Assembly: GCA_009840525.1 (NCBI GenBank)
Contig: VXNP01000100.1
Span: forward strand, 1-50,097
Direction: 5' to 3'
Source: Gammaproteobacteria bacterium
Lineage (GTDB): Bacteria; Gemmatimonadota; Gemmatimonadetes; Longimicrobiales; Gaopeijiaceae
Length of the DNA: 50,097 bases
Both the position numbers and the translations under genes were made by a program. The notes under the pieces were generated by a model. That model worked only from the letters and a program-made list of their open reading frames with translations. It was not told where the DNA came from and did no database searches. Numbering within the stretch: the first letter of the stretch is position 1; the number at the start of each line of letters is the position of its first letter. Positions 45,272 to 50,097 of the stretch are shown here, one piece after another.

Positions 45272-46591
45272 CTACCCCTTGGAAGCCGAATCGTGGGGCC
45301 TGAAGGCGAGGCATTTCAAGTAGTCGTCGATGCGTCTGTACTCCGACTCGTCCGAACCCATGAAGTCCTTGAGTCTTCGGAGCACCTCGTCCTGGCTCTC
45401 GGATGCCGCCATGTCAACGAGCTCGGCGTTGGACAGAAGCTCCTGGCGGTAGATCCGATACCAGCCGAAGGCATCGCCCTTCATGGGGTACTTGCCTGGA
45501 TCGAGTCTGTTAATCGGCGTCGCGTGCATGAACTTCTTGAGCCGGTCCAATGGGGAATGCTCCTCTCGACCTTCCTGCCCTTCGTAAAGGTAGAAGCTCA
45601 CCCGGACTCCGTGATACGTGAACGTCATGCCCCAATGGAGGGAGTCCTCGTTGCCCACGAGGCTCTGCGACGTGTCAGCGAGATTCTGATCCGTCCAGGT
45701 CAACCAATAGTGCGTCAGCTTGGGATTGTGGGAAAACGAAGTTGTACAGCCTTGGCCCTTCAAGTAGTCTGCTACCGCCCTTCGTAGCCGCTTCGGATTC
45801 TGTCTGGATTCCTTCACCAACTGCAAAAGCGCCTCGCGGTAATCCGCCAAGTCCTGCGGCACCACATCCCGGACGCCGTCATCGCCCTCCTTCCCCAAGG
45901 TCTCGCGCAACTTCGTCAGGATGGAGCGATGGGCGCCGAGAAGTGTCTTGAAGCCCTCGCTTCCCGCGGGACCGAACCACCTGTCGACCAGGTTGAGGTA
46001 CTGTGAGACGAAAGCCTCCACGCCACCTGCGTGGAAATCGCCGTTCTCATGGAATGAACCGATGGCTTCGTGAACGGACATCCAACTGACATGGGCAATG
46101 CCCGGGCTCTCCGCGCTTCCGTCCGGCGAGGTGGTCAACAGGACGCCCCCTACGGTGTGGTCTTCGTACTCGTCGCGTAGCTCCTTGACGTACCTCCTGA
46201 TCTGATCAAAGTGGGCGGGCAATGCCGGCCCCGGCTTGTTCTCGATAGCGATCACGTACTTCTCCTTCTTGAAGAAGATCGTGACGTCGACGTAGTGTAG
46301 CTCTCGCCTGACCACGACATTCGCCGCCGTGAGCTCGGTGGCGGGAAGAGGCCCTCCACCCGCCGCTGAGAGCCGCTCCTTGACGTGGTCGACGAACCAT
46401 TCCAGGAAGCGTCTGCCGAGACCGTGGGTGTCGGCAGGACGGAGCAGCCAAGCCACCACGTTGCTGTGGCGTATCTCGTAGTCCGCGTACCGGAGAACAT
46501 CGAAAGTGTTGAATTCCCGTGGCCTCAGGAATTCCCGATGATAGTTCCGGAACAGGCGATCGTCGATCAGTTTCCGCAGATCATCTTCCAC
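45272..46591 (-). CDS. PD-(D/E)XK nuclease-superfamily protein (PDDEXK_4-like)
   Basis: A 439-residue protein. The motif is DVTIFFKKEKYVIAIENKPG, with D102, E117 and K119 as the catalytic D-(E)xK set. The preceding helix (HSNVVAWLLRPADTHGLG) is the region usually seen before the core in this family. The C-terminal 200 residues have no recognised fold. The start is the GTG at 46591, preceded by GGAGGG; the ATG at 46639 is less likely. The gene looks noticeably less GC-rich than its neighbours and sits alone between a surface protein and a membrane protein, so acquisition by transfer is possible. Related proteins are sometimes found in phage-defence loci, but no partner gene is visible here. 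Confidence 0.8.
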   Translation of the reverse strand: MEDDLRKLIDDRLFRNYHREFLRPREFNTFDVLRYADYEIRHSNVVAWLLRPADTHGLGRRFLEWFVDHVKERLSAAGGGPLPATELTAANVVVRRELHYVDVTIFFKKEKYVIAIENKPGPALPAHFDQIRRYVKELRDEYEDHTVGGVLLTTSPDGSAESPGIAHVSWMSVHEAIGSFHENGDFHAGGVEAFVSQYLNLVDRWFGPAGSEGFKTLLGAHRSILTKLRETLGKEGDDGVRDVVPQDLADYREALLQLVKESRQNPKRLRRAVADYLKGQGCTTSFSHNPKLTHYWLTWTDQNLADTSQSLVGNEDSLHWGMTFTYHGVRVSFYLYEGQEGREEHSPLDRLKKFMHATPINRLDPGKYPMKGDAFGWYRIYRQELLSNAELVDMAASESQDEVLRRLKDFMGSDESEYRRIDDYLKCLAFRPHDSASKG

Positions 46592-46679
46592 GCTTCTACC
46601 CTCCTCCGTCTTGGACCGCGCATAGGTCCCTCCCTGCACCCCAGACGAGTATCGCAGTGCCAGGTGCTTCCTCCCGGCG

Positions 46680-47450
46680 TCAGCCCAGCCGCACCGCGAC
46701 GAGCGTGCTCCAGAACAGGAAGAACGAGTAGACGTTCAGCCAGCCGACCAGGCCCGCGGCGATCAGCGCGGTTCGCGTCCAGAGCCCCGCGCCCCGGAGC
46801 CCGAAGACGGTTCGCAGCGACCGGCTCAGGTACCATGTGGTCAGCCCGATCAGCCCGGCCACAACCGCCAACGTGGCTACCCGGGACATCACCGGATCAT
46901 CGAGGAGCGAGTCCAGAGGAACCCCCATCACGCGCATGAAGATGTTGCCGAAGAGGATCACGACGAGGACCCACGCAACGAAATCCGTTGCGTAGACCAG
47001 GTGTTCTCCGAACAGCCGACGTGGAAGCAACACCTTGGTAAGGATGGCGATAGCCGGGATCATCAGGAAGAAGAAGGTGGGTGCATGTTGCTCGATCGTG
47101 AAATCGAAGCGCAGCTCATACATCCCCGCGCTCATCCCCAGGTCGAGCAGTTCCCGCTCCACGAACGGGCGAAAGAACGCAGAGGAGGCGACACGCTCAT
47201 CCAGATAACCGTCGAGACCGAAAGCGACCGCGCCGACGTACGGACCCACCAGGAAGACGACCAGGTTCGCCACCAGAAACAGCTTCAGCGCCGACAGGTA
47301 GGCGTCGCGCTCTCCGTCCAACGCGGCCCGGGTCAGAAAGCCCGGTTGCGCGAACAGCTTCCCGAGCGAACGCGGGAGGCGGCCTTCAATGCCGACCACC
47401 TCCCGCACCCACTCGGAGAGGATGCCCCGGAGGGAGAGATCGCGAGTCAT
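46680..47450 (-). CDS. DUF3667-like multi-pass membrane protein
   Basis: A 256-residue protein with hydrophobic segments at about 56-76, 120-140, 155-172, 188-205 and 225-250. The N-terminal GIEGRLPRSLGKLFAQPG resembles the DUF3667 signature region that precedes the first helix, but the zinc ribbon found in many members is absent. Function is unknown. It starts at 47450, about 40 bases after two phased direct repeats. It is followed by the nuclease gene on the same strand, with a gap of 88 bases. Confidence 0.72.
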   Translation of the reverse strand: MTRDLSLRGILSEWVREVVGIEGRLPRSLGKLFAQPGFLTRAALDGERDAYLSALKLFLVANLVVFLVGPYVGAVAFGLDGYLDERVASSAFFRPFVERELLDLGMSAGMYELRFDFTIEQHAPTFFFLMIPAIAILTKVLLPRRLFGEHLVYATDFVAWVLVVILFGNIFMRVMGVPLDSLLDDPVMSRVATLAVVAGLIGLTTWYLSRSLRTVFGLRGAGLWTRTALIAAGLVGWLNVYSFFLFWSTLVAVRLG

Positions 47451-47489
47451 GCGATCATCGCTCCACGTCCCAAGCCCGCCGAGTACGCC

Positions 47490-47522
47490 CGTTTTGTAAT
47501 GTTTACCTCACGTTCTGTAATG
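47490..47522 (-). promoter_or_regulatory. Two 12-base direct repeats with 21-base phasing (regulator site candidate)
   Basis: On the plus strand, CGTTTTGTAATG (47490-47501) and CGTTCTGTAATG (47511-47522) differ at one base. Their starts are 21 bases apart, which places them on the same DNA face. They lie in the only spacer upstream of the DUF3667-like gene. The C-x-C-G-T-T-x-T-G core and this spacing resemble sites of LytTR-type response regulators. That assignment is inference. Confidence 0.5.
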
Positions 47523-47567
47523 CAGACATAACACCCCGTGGACCGGAATGGGCGCTGGGCCCTTCAC

Positions 47568-50006
47568 TCACCGCGGCGGCCCACCTCCCCGGCTGCTGCC
47601 GCCGATCGGGTCGCCCTGCGGCATCTCCAGCGCGCCGCCGGGCACCGTGTTCTCGATGCGCTGCTGCCAGCGGCGGATGTCCGCAGCCACCAGGCGCTGG
47701 TGGGGTGACGGATCCGCCATCGCCTCCAGGTCCGCGGCCAGCCCCTCCAGCCGGTCGGCGAGCACGGCGCGCACCTCGGCGGCGTTCCCGTCCCGGCTGG
47801 CCTGCTGCATCATCCGGTCGGCGACCGAGCGCTGGATGGCGTGCAGCACCCGCTGGCGGTAGGCGTCCGGGGCCGCGTCCGCCCCCCAGGTGTGCTCGAT
47901 CAGGCGGTCCGCGACCTCCTCAAGGCCCGGGTAGTCGCCCATGCTGCCGAACACCAGCAGGCGGGCCATGCGGTTGGGGTGCAGGATCTCGCCCACCGCG
48001 AAGTCGGCCGCCGCCTCGGCCGCGCCCACCGGGTCGAAGATGATTCCGGTGTAGCCGGGGAAGACCTCGCCCTCTTCGTGGCGGAAGGCCGGGGGCGGGA
48101 TCATCGACACGACTTCCTCGGGCAGCGTCAGGAAGTCGACCGTCAGCGTCGAGAGAATCGTCTCCAGCGCATCGCGCTGCTCATCCGCCGGGATGATGGT
48201 GAACGGCGTCTGGCCATCTCCCTTGAGCGCGTAGCGATAGTCGGCGCCGCCGATGGTCTGCGCCGCGGAGCGGAGCTGGAAGCGGTGGTGCATGTAGAGC
48301 GGCATCAGGACGTATTCGAGGTCTGAGAGCGGCTCGCCGGGGCGGATCACGTCGGTGCCGAAGTTCTCGAGCCCGATCTCGCGCACGTCGATTTCGAGCT
48401 TCAGATGGTCGACCAGGTTGGCCCCGTTGTCCCATACGCTCGCCCCCGGATGGGCGGCCCCGATGAAGTTGTTGTTGGTGTGCATCATGAAGACGAGCCC
48501 GTCGTCAATGCCCTGCATGACGATCTCGTTCAACGCCGCCCGCTCGTCGGTGCCGTCCGGGAACTCCCGGTAGAGCCAGTTGACGGAGAGCTTGTCGTAG
48601 GTGCCGATGCGGGGCACGTAGGCGTCGGAGAGGTCGATGTTGCCGTTGTCGTCGATGGTGGCCATGGGCGCGGGATAGTCCATGACGCTCTCGCGTCCGT
48701 AGGCGCTGGCGAGATAGTTGTGCGGGAAGCCGAGCGTGTGCCCGACCTCGTGCGCGGACAACTGCCGGACGCGCGCGAGCGCCATCTCCACCGCGTCGGA
48801 GTTGCCCGCGACCTGGGCCAGGTACTCGAAGTCCGGAGCCCCCGCGAGCATGCACGCCTCCCAGTAGGCGCGCGCCTCGGCGCTCATGGGGATGTCGAAG
48901 TAGCCGCCCCCGTCGTCGGAAGTGATCCCGCCCGAGAACGGCGGCACCATCCCCTGCCCGTGCAGGTAGTCCTGGCGCAGCCGCAGGCTCCCCAGGTTCA
49001 CCACCCCGCGTACGATCTCGCCGGTGCGCGGATCGATCACCGAGTTGCCGTACGAGTAGCCGCGCGTCCGCCGGTGGGTCCAGTGGATCATGTTGTAGCG
49101 GATGTCCTGCGCGTCGACCCCCTCGGGCAGCACCTCGACCCGGTAGGCGTCGATGAAGCCGGCCTCCTCGAAGGCCTCGGCCCACCACTCGGCCCCCTCG
49201 ATGAGCGCGCTCCGCACCGGCTCGGGCGTGCCCGGATCCACATAGTAGACGATGGGCTCGACCGCCTCGGAACGCTCCGCGTCCGGGTCCCGCTTCTGCA
49301 GGCGATGGCGGGCCACCCAGCGGATGCGCATGTCCTCGTCGATGGGACTCGCATAGTCGCGCACGGTCGGCCCGTTCACCCCGATGCGCGGATCGGCGAC
49401 GCGCGGTTCGTAACCGGGGCCGGGCAACTGGATGAAGGAATGGTGCTGCCGGACCGTGAAGGTGCTCCCCGTGGCCGCGACCCCGCTGACCAGGTTGCCG
49501 GGCGCGTCGCTCGTGAACGTGAGCATCGCCTCGACCTCGGTGTTCTCCGGGAACGACTTGGTGTTGGGCAGATAGATGGCGCTGCGGGACGCGTCCAACT
49601 CAAACTGCCCCTGCCCCCGCTGCGCGATCTGGGTGATCACCCCGCGCGCGTCGCGCATGAAGAACTCGGTGGCGTCCACCAGCACGCGATCGCCGGTGCG
49701 CGCCACGATGTCGAAGCCCCAGTGCACCGACGGCGCGAAGGCATCGCGCACGGCCCGCGCCTCGGCGGTGTTGTCGGTGATGGCCCGGAACTCGTAGTTG
49801 GGCTCGACCAGCAGCACCCGCGGCCCGATGCGCCGCGCTTCGAAGACGTGCGTCCCGCGCAACTGCCCCCGGTCGATCCCCACCGGATTGCTCCCGAGCC
49901 CCGACCCCATCGAGATCTGGTAGAGAAACTCGGTGTCCAGCTCGGCGATCTCCCAGTAGAGCGACCCGGCGTCGTCGTCCCAGTAGAGGTTGAAGAAGCC
50001 CTCCAT
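47568..50006 (-). CDS. Zinc-dependent metzincin-type metalloprotease (DUF5117-like), N-terminus incomplete
   Basis: At least 812 residues. The zinc site is HEVGHTLGFPH (about 418-428), a full HExxHxxGxxH metzincin motif, followed by the Met-turn SVMDYP. The N-terminal region (EGFFNLYWDDDAGSLYWEI) matches the start of the DUF5118/DUF5117 proteases common in Gemmatimonadota and Bacteroidota. These are normally secreted, but no signal peptide precedes the ATG at 50006. Similar coding continues upstream to about 50060 (AQTLPTIEAHTEGTTA) and meets an in-frame TGA at 50061-50063. The residues AQT look like the end of a signal peptide, so the real start was probably lost by a frameshift or lies near the sequence edge. 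Expected to degrade extracellular proteins. Confidence 0.88.
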   Translation of the reverse strand: MEGFFNLYWDDDAGSLYWEIAELDTEFLYQISMGSGLGSNPVGIDRGQLRGTHVFEARRIGPRVLLVEPNYEFRAITDNTAEARAVRDAFAPSVHWGFDIVARTGDRVLVDATEFFMRDARGVITQIAQRGQGQFELDASRSAIYLPNTKSFPENTEVEAMLTFTSDAPGNLVSGVAATGSTFTVRQHHSFIQLPGPGYEPRVADPRIGVNGPTVRDYASPIDEDMRIRWVARHRLQKRDPDAERSEAVEPIVYYVDPGTPEPVRSALIEGAEWWAEAFEEAGFIDAYRVEVLPEGVDAQDIRYNMIHWTHRRTRGYSYGNSVIDPRTGEIVRGVVNLGSLRLRQDYLHGQGMVPPFSGGITSDDGGGYFDIPMSAEARAYWEACMLAGAPDFEYLAQVAGNSDAVEMALARVRQLSAHEVGHTLGFPHNYLASAYGRESVMDYPAPMATIDDNGNIDLSDAYVPRIGTYDKLSVNWLYREFPDGTDERAALNEIVMQGIDDGLVFMMHTNNNFIGAAHPGASVWDNGANLVDHLKLEIDVREIGLENFGTDVIRPGEPLSDLEYVLMPLYMHHRFQLRSAAQTIGGADYRYALKGDGQTPFTIIPADEQRDALETILSTLTVDFLTLPEEVVSMIPPPAFRHEEGEVFPGYTGIIFDPVGAAEAAADFAVGEILHPNRMARLLVFGSMGDYPGLEEVADRLIEHTWGADAAPDAYRQRVLHAIQRSVADRMMQQASRDGNAAEVRAVLADRLEGLAADLEAMADPSPHQRLVAADIRRWQQRIENTVPGGALEMPQGDPIGGSSRGGGPPR

Positions 50007-50097
50007 CGCGGTCGTGCCCTCGGTGTGGGCTTCGATGGTGGGGAGGGTTTGGGCGCAGTCTCATAAACACATCAGACCCTTCCGACGAACATACGCG

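Overview
The window is very GC-rich and densely coded, with long spurious open frames opposite almost every real gene. Several families here are typical of Gemmatimonadota: a secreted VPS10/sortilin-type beta-propeller protein, a DUF5117-like metzincin, a stand-alone PQQ-dependent dehydrogenase, a DUF5777-like outer-membrane protein, and a giant NAD-dependent glutamate dehydrogenase. I infer an aerobic, protein- and amino-acid-degrading diderm, probably Gemmatimonadota. This rests on family composition only; no rRNA or tRNA gene was seen.

Layout. 1-6865 (minus): the N-terminal part of heme A synthase (cut by the window edge), a large acyl-CoA dehydrogenase, a four-helix membrane protein, a secreted sortilin-like propeller protein and a DnaQ-fold exonuclease. 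7231-9524 (minus): an unrecognised HExxH metallopeptidase-like protein translationally coupled to a small lipoprotein. 9684-14499: gamma-glutamyltransferase (plus) converging on 2-oxoglutarate dehydrogenase E1 (minus). 14601-17829 (plus): pgeF, a small four-cysteine protein, an OsmC-family protein whose catalytic cysteine codon is UGA followed by a bacterial SECIS-like hairpin (a probable selenoprotein), and a membrane glycosyltransferase. 17611-24758: a polyprenol-dependent mannosyltransferase-like protein (minus), then a GT2 glycosyltransferase overlapping the glutamate dehydrogenase gene (plus).

24813-25592 (minus) encodes an unrecognised protein with two nearly identical 60-residue basic modules. 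25739-37118 (minus) is one tightly packed run of eight genes: aminotransferase, Zn/Cd P-type ATPase, NosR-like FMN/iron-sulfur membrane protein, ApbE flavin transferase, LutA, LutB, LutC and a Ppx/GppA phosphatase. Most junctions are overlaps or gaps of 15 bases or less. ApbE beside the NosR-like protein suggests covalent flavin attachment to it, and LutABC suggests lactate oxidation. The divergent spacer (37119-37535) holds a compact 75-base element made of nested inverted and direct repeats. It is followed by a PQQ dehydrogenase and a CPBP membrane protease (plus).

40522-50060 (minus): a DUF5777-like porin-like protein with a histidine-rich loop, a Spondin_N/cadherin-repeat/beta-barrel surface protein, a less GC-rich PD-(D/E)XK nuclease-like gene, a DUF3667-like membrane protein with phased direct repeats upstream, and a secreted metzincin whose signal peptide is missing or frame-broken at the right edge.

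Together the genes suggest capture and oxidation of peptides and glutamate. Secreted peptidases and gamma-glutamyltransferase would release glutamate, glutamate dehydrogenase would give 2-oxoglutarate, and SucA would oxidise it. Lactate, alcohol or sugar, and acyl-CoA dehydrogenases would feed the same respiratory chain. The most striking single item is the UGA-containing OsmC gene.
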